A stretch of 64,000 nucleotides of DNA from Streptomyces changanensis (GCF_024600715.1 NZ_CP102332.1:310001-374000); one strand, 5' to 3'; positions 26,401-35,815 are shown, numbered from the stretch's first letter. Made by a program: numbers and translations. The notes: generated by a model from the sequence alone, not told the origin.

Positions 26401-28527
26401 TCACGGGTGCGTGCGCAGCAGGACCAGGGCCATGTCGTCGTTGCGCGGGGCGGTCCTGCAGGCGTGCTCCACGACCGCGTCGGCGAGGGCGTCCAGGTCC
26501 GTGGGGTCGCCGCGGCTGATCCGGGCGGCGAGGTCGGCGGTGGTCGTGTCGAAGTGGACGCCGGGCACCTCCACCAGCCCGTCCGTGAACAGGGCGAGCA
26601 GGGTGCCGGGCGGCAGGGGGACCTCCGTCTCGGGGTACGTGGCGGTGGCGTCGATGCCGAGGAGCAGGCCGGGCGGGACGTCCAGGCTCGCGGTGCGGCC
26701 GTCCGGGTGGCGGCACAGGGGCGGCGGGTGGCCCGCGGTGGCGAGGACGGCGCTGTGCCGGGCGAGGTCCAGCTGGGCGTAGAGGCAGCTCGTGAAGAGG
26801 CCCGGGTCCAGGTCGAGGAGGAGCCGGTTCGTGCGGGCGAGCACCTCGCCGGGCGGTGCCCCGGCGGTGGCGTGGACGGCGGTGCGGACCTGCCCCATGA
26901 GGGCGGCGGCGTCGACGTTGTGCCCCTGGACGTCCCCGATGGTCACCGCGCAGGTGGTGTCGCCGAGCCGGATGACGTCGTAGAAGTCGCCGCCGACGTC
27001 CATGCCGACGGCGGCGGGCAGGTAGCGGGCGGCCACGTCGAGGCCGGACACCCGCGGCAGGCCGTGCGGCAGCAGCCCGGCCTGGAGGCTGTGCACCAGG
27101 TCGTGCTTGGCGTCGTACAGCCGGGCCCGGTCCAGGGCCTGTGCGATCAGGCCGGCGAGGGAGCTGAGGACGGCCCGCTCCGGGGAGTGGAACCCGCGCG
27201 GCCGGTCGAAGCCGAGGGCGAGGGAGCCGACCGGCCGGCCGGAGGCGATGAGCGGGACGAAGGCCCAGGCGCCCTCGGGGGTCCGCTCACCCGCCGAGGG
27301 GTAGGCGGCGCGCAGTTCCCGGGCGCTCTGGAAGAACAGCGGGGTCCCTCCGGTGAAGGCCCGGACCTCCGGGGTGCCGGCGCCGACGGGGACGGAGTGC
27401 AGCCGCTCGGCGAGGTCCGGGTCACAGCCGCTGTGGCCGACGAGCCGCAGCCGGCCGTCCCCGGCCAGGAGCAGGGCGAGCGACCGTGCCCCCAGGGCGG
27501 GGGTCATCTGCTCGGCCGTCCGTTCGGCGACGTCCCGTACGCCGACGGCCTCGGTGAACATCGCCGCGAGGTGCATCAGGTGGTAGAGGGTGCCCGCCCG
27601 GCCCGGTACGGCGGGCGTCGCGGACCGCCGCCGGGCGGGCTCCCGCGCGGACCGGGGCCGGGACCCCGCCTCCGGGGCGTCGGGCAGCGGGATGACGCGG
27701 ACGCTGATGCCGGTGGCGTCCGGGTGGAGGCGGAAGCGGAGCCGGTGGCCGGGCGGGCGCACGGCGGTGAACGCGGTGGTCTCCCGGCTGATGAGGGCCG
27801 CCCGGTAGCGGTCCTCGACGACGGGGGCGTCCAGCCACGGCAGCGCCTCCCAGGGGAAGGTGCCGACGAGCCGTTCCTCGGGCAGCCCCAGCAGCTCGGC
27901 GGCGGTCCGGGTGACGAAGGTGACGCGGCCGTCGAGGTCGAGGGCGCAGCTGCCGCCGGGGAGCCGGTCGGCGAAGGCGAGGGCGGCGGCGGCCTGCCCG
28001 GCATCGGAGGCGGGGCCGGGTGAGTGGGCCAGGAACGGCTGCGGGCCCGGGAGCAGGGGGGCGCCGGCGCCGGCGGCCGTCCGCAGGACGTCCGCCATCC
28101 GCCCGGCCCCGGTCCGCAGCGCCTCGGCCTCCTCCGGCGAGAGGGTCGGCGGATGACCGGCCGGCCAGAGCACGACCAGCCCGCCCCACGGGGTGCCGTC
28201 CGCGGTGAGGGGCAGGGCCGCGAGGGAGAAACGGTACGGCAGGACCAGCCCGGGCCGGGGATAGCGGCGGGCCATCTCCTCCTGGTCGGCCAACCACACC
28301 AGCCGGGCCTGGGCCACCGCGTCGGCGACGGGGACGGGATCGCCGAGCGCCACCCGGGTCCACGGGGCGGCGATGTCGAGCGGGACGCCGCTGAGGACGG
28401 CGAGGCGCAGGGCCCGGCCCTCCGGCGGCAGGAGGTACACCATGCCGACGGAGGCACCGGTCCGCTCCATGGCGGCCGTCAGGGCCGCGCCCAGCTCCCG
28501 CGTCTCCCGCCGTACGCTCCGCTCCAC
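26401..28527 (-). CDS. SpoIIE-type PP2C phosphatase with GAF, PAS and GAF sensor domains
   Basis: About 708 residues. Domains in order: an N-terminal GAF-like region (ALTAAMERTGASVGMVYLLP to about 160), a PAS domain (GGSCALDLDGRVTFVTRTAAELLG), a second GAF (LHLAAMFTEAVGVRDVAERT to LAGLIAQALDRARLYDA) and a C-terminal PP2C phosphatase with metal Asp motifs VGGDFYDV, GDVQGHNVDAAA, FTDGLVE and RNDDMALVLL. Such proteins dephosphorylate anti-anti-sigma factors in response to signals. No HATPase kinase domain follows. The frame opens to 28644; the GTG at 28527 has GGAGG only one base away, so the start is uncertain by up to 40 codons. Confidence 0.88.
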   Translation of the reverse strand: MERSVRRETRELGAALTAAMERTGASVGMVYLLPPEGRALRLAVLSGVPLDIAAPWTRVALGDPVPVADAVAQARLVWLADQEEMARRYPRPGLVLPYRFSLAALPLTADGTPWGGLVVLWPAGHPPTLSPEEAEALRTGAGRMADVLRTAAGAGAPLLPGPQPFLAHSPGPASDAGQAAAALAFADRLPGGSCALDLDGRVTFVTRTAAELLGLPEERLVGTFPWEALPWLDAPVVEDRYRAALISRETTAFTAVRPPGHRLRFRLHPDATGISVRVIPLPDAPEAGSRPRSAREPARRRSATPAVPGRAGTLYHLMHLAAMFTEAVGVRDVAERTAEQMTPALGARSLALLLAGDGRLRLVGHSGCDPDLAERLHSVPVGAGTPEVRAFTGGTPLFFQSARELRAAYPSAGERTPEGAWAFVPLIASGRPVGSLALGFDRPRGFHSPERAVLSSLAGLIAQALDRARLYDAKHDLVHSLQAGLLPHGLPRVSGLDVAARYLPAAVGMDVGGDFYDVIRLGDTTCAVTIGDVQGHNVDAAALMGQVRTAVHATAGAPPGEVLARTNRLLLDLDPGLFTSCLYAQLDLARHSAVLATAGHPPPLCRHPDGRTASLDVPPGLLLGIDATATYPETEVPLPPGTLLALFTDGLVEVPGVHFDTTTADLAARISRGDPTDLDALADAVVEHACRTAPRNDDMALVLLRTHP

Positions 28528-28721
28528 GCCTCCAGCGTGCCGTGCCCGGCGGAGGGCCGCAGTCCGGGCGCGTCCCGGACGGCGGGGCGCCGCACGGCAC
28601 GCGGCGGGCGAGGCGGGGCCGGCGCCGGGCTCCGCACGACCCACGGCGGCGGGGTCGGGCCGGCGCCTGGCGCGGCGGGGCGAGCCGGGTCGCGGCCGGG
28701 CGGGCGGCGCCCGGCGCGCGG

Positions 28722-31592
28722 TCAGGCGTCCGCGGGGGTGAAGCGCAGTTCCGCGAGGCGTACGGACCCGGTGAGGGTGACGCGCAGGTCCCGCACACCG
28801 CGCAGCTCCCGCACACCGCCCGCGGCGACCGGCAGGCGGTGGACGGCGTAGTCGTACGGCCCGCCGGGCACGGCCACCTCCAGGGGGACCGGGTCGGGGC
28901 CGTCCGCGACGGCGAGGGCGACCGTGCCGGTGCCGGAGACCTCGACGGTGACCCCGCCGATGCCGGCGCCGAGGTCACAGGAGCGGAAGAGCAGTTCGCC
29001 CGGGCGCGCGCCGGCGGGGGTGACGCAGTCGCCGGAGGTCCGGCTGCGGTCGGCGATGACCGTGCCGTGCTGCTCGTCGTAGTCGGCGGCGGCCAGACCC
29101 CGGGTGAGGACGGGGCGGGGCGCCGGCGGCGGTCCGTCCACGCGGACCACGGTGTCGAGGCGGATGTCGGCGCTGGAGGCGCCGGCCTGGAAGGCGTACT
29201 CCCCCGCCGGCACGGTCCAGCGGCCGTGGGCGACGTCCCAGCAGCCGAGCGCGGTGACGGGCACGTCGAACGCGAGTCGGCACGCCTCCCCGGGGGCGAG
29301 GTGGACGCGGCGGTGGGCGGCGAGTTCGCGGTGCGGGCGGGCGACGGCCGGGGCGAGGGCGCGGACGTACACCTGGGCCACCTCGTCGGACGCGGCCGGT
29401 CCGGTGTTGGTGACGGTGAACGCCACGCGGAAGGCGTCCCCGCGGCGCTCGACCGCGAGGTCGGCGTAGGCGAAGGACGTGTACGTCAGGCCGTGGCCGA
29501 AGGGGTAGAGGGGGCGGCCGTCGAAGTAGAGGTAGGTCTGGCGGCCGCCGATGACGTCGTAGTCCAGCAGGTCCGGCAGGTCGTCGTCGGCGGCGTACCA
29601 GGTCTGGGGCAGCCGGCCCGCCGGGGAGACGTCGCCGGCGAGGACGCGGGCGAGCGCGGTGCCGGCGGCCTGGCCGCCGTGGGCCGTCCACAGCAGGGCG
29701 GGCAGTTCGGCGGCGGCGTCGGGCACGGCGTAGGGGTAGGACGAGGTGAGGACGAGGACGGTGCGCGGGTTGGCCGCGCGGGCGGCGCGCCACAGGCGGT
29801 CCTGGTCCGGGGGCAGGGCGAGGGTCGCGCGGTCCTCGGTCTCGCGGCCGTTGATGTGGGGGTCGTTGCCCGCGACGACGATGACGACGTCCGCGTCCGC
29901 CGCCGCCGCGGTGACCTCGTCCACGCCGCGGCGGACCGTCTCGACGGTGAAGGGGGTCGGGGGCTCCTCGTCCGCGGCGGCAACCTTCACGCCGTCGGCG
30001 GCGACATGGACGTGACCACCCGTTCCGATGTGCCGAAGGAGGTGGCCGTCACCGTGCGGTTCGAGCCGGAACGTCTCCTGGACCACCCAGCCACCCGGCC
30101 GGTCGGCGGAGGCGCGCACCCACCGATCGTCGGCGACGGAGAGGTGGCGCCCGTCGGGGGCGCGCAGCGTGAGGACGCCGCCGCCCCAGTCGGTGAGGGC
30201 GAACTCGCTGCCCCGGTCGTCGGCGGTGAGCGGCGGCAGGTCGGTGCGCCCGGCGAGGAGGGCCGGGTCGAGCGCGACCCGCTCGGCGAGGTCGGGCCCG
30301 TCGGCGCCGGCGCCCTCGGGGACGCGCAGGAGGCCGGCGGCGCAGCGCAGGCGCACGGTGTCGACGCCCTCGGCGTGGGTGACGCGGTCGGCGCCGAAGC
30401 GGTCGCGCACGCCGTCGAGGGGGGTGGAGCGGTGGATCAGGGTGCCGCTGTACCAGTCGAGTTTGCAGGTGTCGGCGAGGGGGCCGACGACGGCGACACG
30501 GGGGCGGGCGGCCGGGTCGAAGGGGAGGGTGCCGTCGTTGGCGAGGAGCACGACGGCCTGTTCGGCGGCCTCGCGCGCAAGGGCCCGGTGCTCGGCGGTG
30601 TCGAAGGCGCCGGTGCCGGCGTACGGGTCGAGCTCGGGGTCGAACTCGCCGAGCGCGAAGCGCACGTGGAGCAGCCGGCGGACCGCGGTGTCGACGTCGG
30701 ACGCGTCGATGAGGCCGCGGTCGAGGGCGCCGCGCACCCGGGCCGTGGTGGGCGCGCTGTCGGTGCCGTGGTCGGTGAAGCTGTCGACGCCGGCGCGCAG
30801 GGCGGCGGCGACGGCCTCCTCGTGGGTGTCGAGGTAGTGCTCGGTGTCGACGAGGTTGCTGGGCGCGCCGGCGTCGGAGCAGACCAGCAGCTCCTGGTCG
30901 GTCCAGGTGCGCAGGTGCTCGGCGAGGTACGGCGAGAGGTGGTTGGGGCGTCCGTTGACGAGGTTGTAGGCGGGCATGACGCCGGCGACGGCGCCCGCCT
31001 CGACGGCGGGGCGGAAGGCCCGCAGGTCGTACTCGTGCAGGACGCGGGGGCGCACGGAGGACGAGGTGGTGTCGCGGCGGGTCTCGTTGTTGTGGGCGAG
31101 CCAGTGCTTGAGGACCGGGGCGGTGCGCCAGTAGACGGGGTGGTCGCCGCGCAGCCCGCGGGTGTAGGCGGTGGCGATGGCGGAGGTGAGCGCGGGGTCC
31201 TCGGAGTATCCCTCCTCGCCGCGGCCCCACAGGGGGTTGCGCAGGAGGTTGACGGTGGGGGCCCAGACGTTGAGCCCGACCCGGTCGTCGTGGGCGCGCA
31301 TGGCGCGCGCCTCGGTGGAGACGGCCTCGCCGACGCGGCGGACGAGCTCCTCGTTCCAGGTGGCCCCGAGGCCGACGGCCTGCGGGAAGACGGTGGCGGG
31401 GCCCATCCAGGCGACGCCGTGCAGGGCCTCCTGGCCGGTGCGGAAGGGCGCGACGCCCAGACGCTCCACGGCGGGTGCGAACTGGTGGAGCATCGCGATC
31501 CGCTCGTCGGGCGTGAGCCGCCCGAGCAGGTCGTCGACGCGCTTGCCGAACGGCAGCTGCGGGTCACGGAAGGGCAGCCGGTCTGCGGTCAC
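28722..31592 (-). CDS. Cytoplasmic GH3 beta-glycosidase with an inserted beta-trefoil-like domain
   Basis: 956 residues, no signal peptide. The N-terminal barrel has LKHWLAHNNETRRDTTSS (the KH substrate-binding pair) and the nucleophile Asp240 in LLVCSDAGAP. The second domain has VVLLANDGTLPFD and later IVVAGNDPHINGRETEDRATL. Residues about 460-553 (ALTDWGGGVLTLRAPDGRHL, FRLEPHGDGHLLRHIGTGGH) interrupt it where PA14 is usual and look like a beta-trefoil/fascin-type module. A fibronectin III-like domain (LAVERRGDAFRVAFTVTNTG) and a terminal CBM-like beta-sandwich (RSCDLGAGIGGVTVEVSGTG) follow. Beta-glucosidase or beta-xylosidase activity fits trimming of imported oligosaccharides. A LacI operator overlaps its promoter. 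Confidence 0.9.
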   Translation of the reverse strand: MTADRLPFRDPQLPFGKRVDDLLGRLTPDERIAMLHQFAPAVERLGVAPFRTGQEALHGVAWMGPATVFPQAVGLGATWNEELVRRVGEAVSTEARAMRAHDDRVGLNVWAPTVNLLRNPLWGRGEEGYSEDPALTSAIATAYTRGLRGDHPVYWRTAPVLKHWLAHNNETRRDTTSSSVRPRVLHEYDLRAFRPAVEAGAVAGVMPAYNLVNGRPNHLSPYLAEHLRTWTDQELLVCSDAGAPSNLVDTEHYLDTHEEAVAAALRAGVDSFTDHGTDSAPTTARVRGALDRGLIDASDVDTAVRRLLHVRFALGEFDPELDPYAGTGAFDTAEHRALAREAAEQAVVLLANDGTLPFDPAARPRVAVVGPLADTCKLDWYSGTLIHRSTPLDGVRDRFGADRVTHAEGVDTVRLRCAAGLLRVPEGAGADGPDLAERVALDPALLAGRTDLPPLTADDRGSEFALTDWGGGVLTLRAPDGRHLSVADDRWVRASADRPGGWVVQETFRLEPHGDGHLLRHIGTGGHVHVAADGVKVAAADEEPPTPFTVETVRRGVDEVTAAAADADVVIVVAGNDPHINGRETEDRATLALPPDQDRLWRAARAANPRTVLVLTSSYPYAVPDAAAELPALLWTAHGGQAAGTALARVLAGDVSPAGRLPQTWYAADDDLPDLLDYDVIGGRQTYLYFDGRPLYPFGHGLTYTSFAYADLAVERRGDAFRVAFTVTNTGPAASDEVAQVYVRALAPAVARPHRELAAHRRVHLAPGEACRLAFDVPVTALGCWDVAHGRWTVPAGEYAFQAGASSADIRLDTVVRVDGPPPAPRPVLTRGLAAADYDEQHGTVIADRSRTSGDCVTPAGARPGELLFRSCDLGAGIGGVTVEVSGTGTVALAVADGPDPVPLEVAVPGGPYDYAVHRLPVAAGGVRELRGVRDLRVTLTGSVRLAELRFTPADA

Positions 31593-31628
31593 GTGGGGTT
31601 CCCCTTGTGGGTTTCCTGGAGCGGTCTT

Positions 31629-31642
31629 TCGAAGCGCTTCGA
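31629..31642. promoter_or_regulatory. LacI-type operator at the GH3 promoter
   Basis: TCGAAGCGCTTCGA, a perfect 14-base palindrome, 37 bases upstream of the GH3 ATG and touching its predicted -10. The same palindrome recurs at 31798 and 45255, and a 12/14 copy at 45189. Confidence 0.82.
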
Positions 31643-31671
31643 TGCTGGGTGCCGTGACGCACGGGTGTCAA
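31642..31671 (-). promoter_or_regulatory. Promoter of the GH3 gene
   Basis: On the minus strand, the -35 TTGACA (31671-31666), an 18-base spacer and a weak -10 CAGCAT (31647-31642). The operator starts at the last base of the -10 and continues over the start site. Confidence 0.5.
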
Positions 31672-31758
31672 GACACACCCCGGCAACATCTCGATGGCGT
31701 CCGGGAGCCGTGGGAAGTTTCGGGATGTTCCGGGTCCGAGGAATCTTGCCGACCACCC

Positions 31759-31787
31759 TTGTGCGGCCGGATGTGTTCACTTAACCT
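31759..31787 (+). promoter_or_regulatory. Promoter of the sugar-importer operon
   Basis: The -35 TTGTGC (31759-31764), a 17-base spacer and the -10 TAACCT (31782-31787) predict a start near 31794. The operator at 31798-31811 would then lie at about +4 to +18. The rest of the 353-base divergent gap holds no gene. Confidence 0.5.
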
Positions 31788-31797
31788 CGCAGCAACA

Positions 31798-31811
31798 TCG
31801 AAGCGCTTCGA
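31798..31811. promoter_or_regulatory. LacI-type operator at the importer operon
   Basis: A perfect TCGAAGCGCTTCGA palindrome just downstream of the predicted importer promoter and 135 bases before the ATG at 31946. It is 169 bases from the GH3 site, compatible with looping between the two. Confidence 0.82.
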
Positions 31812-31945
31812 CTGAGGTGGCCGACTTTCGGCCGCGACGCGGCGGACCGCTTCGGATCGGTCAGTTCCGCACGTCCCGTCTCAGACACCGCAGCCGACCG
31901 GCGGTCGACGCCGGGTGTCCTGGCGCGCCACGAAGGGTTGACGCA

Positions 31946-33637
31946 ATGACGCCGAACTCCCCCTCAGCCCGCACCTCCGGCCCCAGCCGCAGGGGCTTCC
32001 TCGCCTCGACGGCGGTCGCCGCCGCCGCGGTGGCGGGCGGGGTGCCCCTGCTCTCCGCGTGCGGGGGCGGCTCGCGCGGCGAGCGGAAGGACGGCGCCAC
32101 CAGCGGGAAGGACGCCGAGAAGCTCCTGCCCACGTACGTGGCGCAGGACGTCGTGCGGCCGGACATCCCGGCGAGGAACGGCTCGGCCGCCGGCTTCACC
32201 AGCGCCCTCGCGGCCGCCCGGCTCAAGACCTCCGTCCCGGAGAAGCTCGGCAAGGGCGGCACCGTGCGGATCATGGCGCCGCTGTGGGGCTCGCCGCCCA
32301 AGAGCGACAACCCCTACTACCGGGCGATGGACGCCGCCATCGGCGTGCGGACGCGGTGGCAGAACCAGGACGGCAACACCTACGACGAGAAGCTCGGCGC
32401 CGTCCTGGCCTCCAGCGACATCCCGGACGTCGTCGTCGTACCGGGCTGGAACCTCACCGGCAAGATCCCCAGCGCCGTCAACGCCAAGTTCGCCGACCTG
32501 GGCCCCTACCTGTCCGGCGACAAGGTCAAGGACTACCCGAACCTCGCCGCCGTGCCCACGGACGCCTGGCAGCGCTCCATCTTCGGCGGCGCGCTGCGCG
32601 GCATCCCGATGCCGGCCTCGTACGTCACCAACATCGCGCCGTACTACCGGCAGGACGTCTTCGAAGCGCGCGGCTACCGGGTGCCGAAGAGCGCCGACGA
32701 GTTCCTCGCCTGGGCGAAGGAGGCCACCAGCGCCAAGGCGAAGGTGTGGGCCTGCGACGACATGAAGTGGACGGCGTTCAACGTCTTCGGGGTCCTCCCG
32801 GGCAGCGACAAGGCGCTGTGGTGGAACCTGGTCGACGGCAAGCTCGTCAACCGGATCGAGACCGAGGAGTACCTCGAGGCCCTGGAGTGGGTGCGCAAGC
32901 TGTACGCGGCGAACGTCGTGCACCCCGACGCCCGCGCGCAGAACCAGGGCGACGCCGGCAACCGGTTCACCGCCGGCCAGGTCCTCGTCTACAACAACGA
33001 CCTCTCCCACTGGTACGTCAAGAGCATCGAGCAGGCCGCCCAGAACCCGAAGTTCCGGATGGCCGCGATGGACGTCTTCGGCCACGACGGGTCGGCGCCG
33101 AAGCTCTACGCCCAGCAGCCGGCGAACATCTTCACCTTCGTCAGCGCGAAGGCCTCGGAGGCGGTCGTCCGGGACTTCCTGGCCGTCGCCAACTTCTGCG
33201 CGGCGCCCTACGGGACGAAGGAGCGGCTGCTCACCGACTACGGCGTCGAGGGCACCCACCACACGCTGCGCGACGGCATGCCGGTCAAGAACGACACCGG
33301 CCACCTCCAGGTGACGGGCGCGTTCGACCTGGTCGGCGACCCCGCCCCGTACAACGCCCACCCGGACCGCCCGGACCTCGTCAAGGCGCAGGTGGAGTGG
33401 CAGCAGCGGATGGGCGCCTTCACGACGAAGACCTCCTTCTACGGGCTGACGGTCACCGAGCCCGGCCGCTGGACCAACCTCGCGGACGACTTCGAGCAAC
33501 TGGAGGACGACGTCGTGCGAGGCCGGAAGAAGATCGGCGACGTCCAGCAGGCCGTGTCGGAGTGGAAGAGCAAGGGCGGCGACAAGCTGCGCGACTGGTA
33601 CCGCAAGCTCCTCGACGACACCGGTTCCGCGAGCTGA
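31946..33637 (+). CDS. Oligosaccharide ABC transporter, substrate-binding lipoprotein
   Basis: 563 residues, cluster-1 family of extracellular solute-binding proteins (LipO/AlgQ-like large subgroup). Tat plus lipoprotein leader: RRGFLAS at 15-21 and lipobox LSAC with Cys39. The mature body includes VRIMAPLWGSPPKSDNPYYR, PDVVVVPGWNLTGKIPSAVN, ARGYRVPKSADEFLAWAKEA and a long C-terminal region. The size and the neighbouring glycosidases suggest a large oligosaccharide ligand, probably xyloglucan-derived. First gene of an operon running at least to the two permeases and possibly to GH12. Controlled by the operator at 31798. Confidence 0.9.
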   Translation: MTPNSPSARTSGPSRRGFLASTAVAAAAVAGGVPLLSACGGGSRGERKDGATSGKDAEKLLPTYVAQDVVRPDIPARNGSAAGFTSALAAARLKTSVPEKLGKGGTVRIMAPLWGSPPKSDNPYYRAMDAAIGVRTRWQNQDGNTYDEKLGAVLASSDIPDVVVVPGWNLTGKIPSAVNAKFADLGPYLSGDKVKDYPNLAAVPTDAWQRSIFGGALRGIPMPASYVTNIAPYYRQDVFEARGYRVPKSADEFLAWAKEATSAKAKVWACDDMKWTAFNVFGVLPGSDKALWWNLVDGKLVNRIETEEYLEALEWVRKLYAANVVHPDARAQNQGDAGNRFTAGQVLVYNNDLSHWYVKSIEQAAQNPKFRMAAMDVFGHDGSAPKLYAQQPANIFTFVSAKASEAVVRDFLAVANFCAAPYGTKERLLTDYGVEGTHHTLRDGMPVKNDTGHLQVTGAFDLVGDPAPYNAHPDRPDLVKAQVEWQQRMGAFTTKTSFYGLTVTEPGRWTNLADDFEQLEDDVVRGRKKIGDVQQAVSEWKSKGGDKLRDWYRKLLDDTGSAS

Positions 33638-33703
33638 TCCGCCCCCGGCCCACCGTCGACGGTTCGACGACAGCCCGACAGACCGACACGCAAGGAGAGA
33701 ACC

Positions 33704-34858
33704 GTGTCGCAGCACCGCACGGTACCCGGCGCCGATTCCGGCCGGGACGGCGCCGCACCGGAGGGGACGCCGCCCCGCGGGCCGGCGGCCCGCGACTCCG
33801 CCACCGGCGCCGTCCCACCCGCCCGGGCCGCGGCCGCCGTCACGCGGGCCGGCCCGCCGGCCGGCGGCCCCCGCGGCACCGGGATCGCCGCCGGCATGGC
33901 GAGCGGGAAGGGGGCCGGGGGCCGGGGACGGAAGCTGCCCCTGCGGGTGCGGTTCCGGCGCGACCGGACGCTCGTCCTGATGACGCTGCCGGCCCTGCTG
34001 CTGGTCGCGGTCTTCCACTACGTCCCCGTGCTCGGCAACGTCGTGGCCTTCCAGGACTACGACCCCTACCTCAGCGAGAACGGCTTCACCGCGATGCTGG
34101 AGAGCCCGTGGATCGGGCTGGAGAACTTCGACCGGATCCTCGCCGACTCGGCGTTCTGGCGCGCGGTGGAGAACACCCTGGTGCTCTTCCTCCTCCAGCT
34201 GGTGCTCTTCTTCCCGGTGCCGATCGTGCTGGCGCTGCTGATCAACAGCATCGTCCGGCCGCGGGTGCGGGCGGTCGCCCAGGCGATCGTGTACCTGCCC
34301 CACTTCTTCTCGTGGGTGCTGGTCATCACCGTCTTCCAGCAGATCTTCGGCGGCGCGGGCATCATCGCGCAGACGCTGCGGCAGTACGGCGTCGAGGGCT
34401 TCGACCTGATGACCGACCCGGGGATCTTCAAGTTCCTGGTGACCTCCGAGGGCATCTGGAAGGACGCCGGCTGGGGGGTCATCGTCTTCCTCGCCGCGCT
34501 CTCCGCGGTCAGCCAGGACCTGTACGAGGCGGCTGCCATGGACGGCGCCGGGCGGTGGCGGCGGATGTGGCACGTGACGCTGCCCGCGCTGCGCCCGGTG
34601 ATCGCCCTGCTGCTGGTGCTGCGCGTCGGCGACGCGCTCACCGTGGGCTTCGAGCAGCTGCTGCTGCAACGGGACGCCGTGGGTCCGGACGCCGCCGAGG
34701 TGCTGGACACGTACGTGTGGTGGAACGGCATCCGCAACCAGGACTTCGGCTACGCGGCCGCCGCGGGCCTCGTCAAGGGCGTCGTCGGAGTGGGACTGGT
34801 CCTCACGGCCAACAAGATCGCCCACCTCATGGGCGAGCAGGGGGTGTACCGGAAGTGA
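33704..34858 (+). CDS. Sugar ABC transporter permease (LplB type)
   Basis: 384 residues. A long Ala/Pro/Gly-rich cytoplasmic N-terminal extension (about 85 residues, unusual for the family) precedes six membrane helices. The EAA loop reads EAAAMDGAGRWRRMWHVTLP. YVPVLGNVVAFQDYDPYL and YLPHFFSWVLVITVFQQIF are typical of the LplB/YtcP-type partner of large binding proteins. The GTG start follows AAGGAGAG. The stop overlaps the next permease (TGATG). Inner-membrane channel half; pairs with the 34858 product. Confidence 0.9.
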   Translation: MSQHRTVPGADSGRDGAAPEGTPPRGPAARDSATGAVPPARAAAAVTRAGPPAGGPRGTGIAAGMASGKGAGGRGRKLPLRVRFRRDRTLVLMTLPALLLVAVFHYVPVLGNVVAFQDYDPYLSENGFTAMLESPWIGLENFDRILADSAFWRAVENTLVLFLLQLVLFFPVPIVLALLINSIVRPRVRAVAQAIVYLPHFFSWVLVITVFQQIFGGAGIIAQTLRQYGVEGFDLMTDPGIFKFLVTSEGIWKDAGWGVIVFLAALSAVSQDLYEAAAMDGAGRWRRMWHVTLPALRPVIALLLVLRVGDALTVGFEQLLLQRDAVGPDAAEVLDTYVWWNGIRNQDFGYAAAAGLVKGVVGVGLVLTANKIAHLMGEQGVYRK

Positions 34859-35772
34859 TGCCGGCACTGCGCAGGGGGTGGGCGGCGACGCCCCGCCCCG
34901 TGTGGGAGGAGGAGCCCCGCAAGGCGGGGCTCGCGGCCAAGGGGATCGTGCTGGCCGGGGCGTGCCTCGCGGTCCTCTTCCCGCTGTGGATCGTCGTCGT
35001 CACCAGCCTGTCGTCCCGTCAGACGATCACGGAGGCCGGGGGTCTCGTCGTCATCCCGAGGGACATCACGTTCATCGCCTACCAGGAGCTGCTCAGCGGC
35101 GGCCAGGTGCAGCGGGCGGCGCTGGTCAGCGTGGGCGTCACCGTCGTCGGCACCCTGTTCAGCATGGCGGTGTCGGTGCTGTGCGCCTATGGGCTGTCGC
35201 GGTCGGGGTCGCTGGGCCACCGCTGGATCCTGATGGCGCTGCTGGCGACGATGTTCTTCGGCGCGGGGCTGATCCCGACGTACCTGCTGGTGCAGGCGCT
35301 GGGGCTGACCGACACGTACGCGGCGCTGATCCTGCCGAGTGCGGTGAGCGTCTTCAACATCCTGGTGCTGCGGGCGTTCTTCATGAACATCTCGCAGGAG
35401 CTCGTGGACAGCGCGCGCATCGACGGGGCGGGCGACTTCCGGATCCTCTGGCAGATCGTCATGCCGCTGTCGCGGGCGGTCATCGCGGTGATCGCGCTGT
35501 TCTACGCGGTCGGGTACTGGAGCGCGTGGTTCAACGCCTCCATCTACCTGACCGACCAGGACATGATGCCGCTGCAGAACGTCATGATCCAGATCGTGCA
35601 GAAGCAGGAGCCGCCGACCGGCCTGGCCCAGATGATCAGGACCAACCAGCTGTCGCCGCTCTCCGTGCAGATGGCCGTCATGGTGCTGGCGCTCCTGCCG
35701 GTCGCCGTCGCGTCGCCGTTCGTCCAGAAGCACTTCAAGAAGGGCATGCTGACCGGCGCGGTCAAGGGCTGA
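34858..35772 (+). CDS. Sugar ABC transporter permease (YtcP/MalG type)
   Basis: 304 residues with six membrane helices (VLAGACLAVLFPLWIVVVTS to QMAVMVLALLPVAVASPF). The EAA-like loop is VDSARIDGAGDFRILWQIVMP. It ends FVQKHFKKGMLTGAVKG, characteristic of this CUT1 subgroup. The ATG at 34858 overlaps the preceding stop, indicating coupled translation. No ATPase gene is present in the operon, so in Streptomyces the shared ATPase MsiK would be expected to energise it. That is inference from known CUT1 systems. Confidence 0.9.
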   Translation: MPALRRGWAATPRPVWEEEPRKAGLAAKGIVLAGACLAVLFPLWIVVVTSLSSRQTITEAGGLVVIPRDITFIAYQELLSGGQVQRAALVSVGVTVVGTLFSMAVSVLCAYGLSRSGSLGHRWILMALLATMFFGAGLIPTYLLVQALGLTDTYAALILPSAVSVFNILVLRAFFMNISQELVDSARIDGAGDFRILWQIVMPLSRAVIAVIALFYAVGYWSAWFNASIYLTDQDMMPLQNVMIQIVQKQEPPTGLAQMIRTNQLSPLSVQMAVMVLALLPVAVASPFVQKHFKKGMLTGAVKG

Positions 35773-35815
35773 GCCGGGGCCGTCCCCGCCCCCTTCGGCC
35801 CGCCCCTCCCCACCC

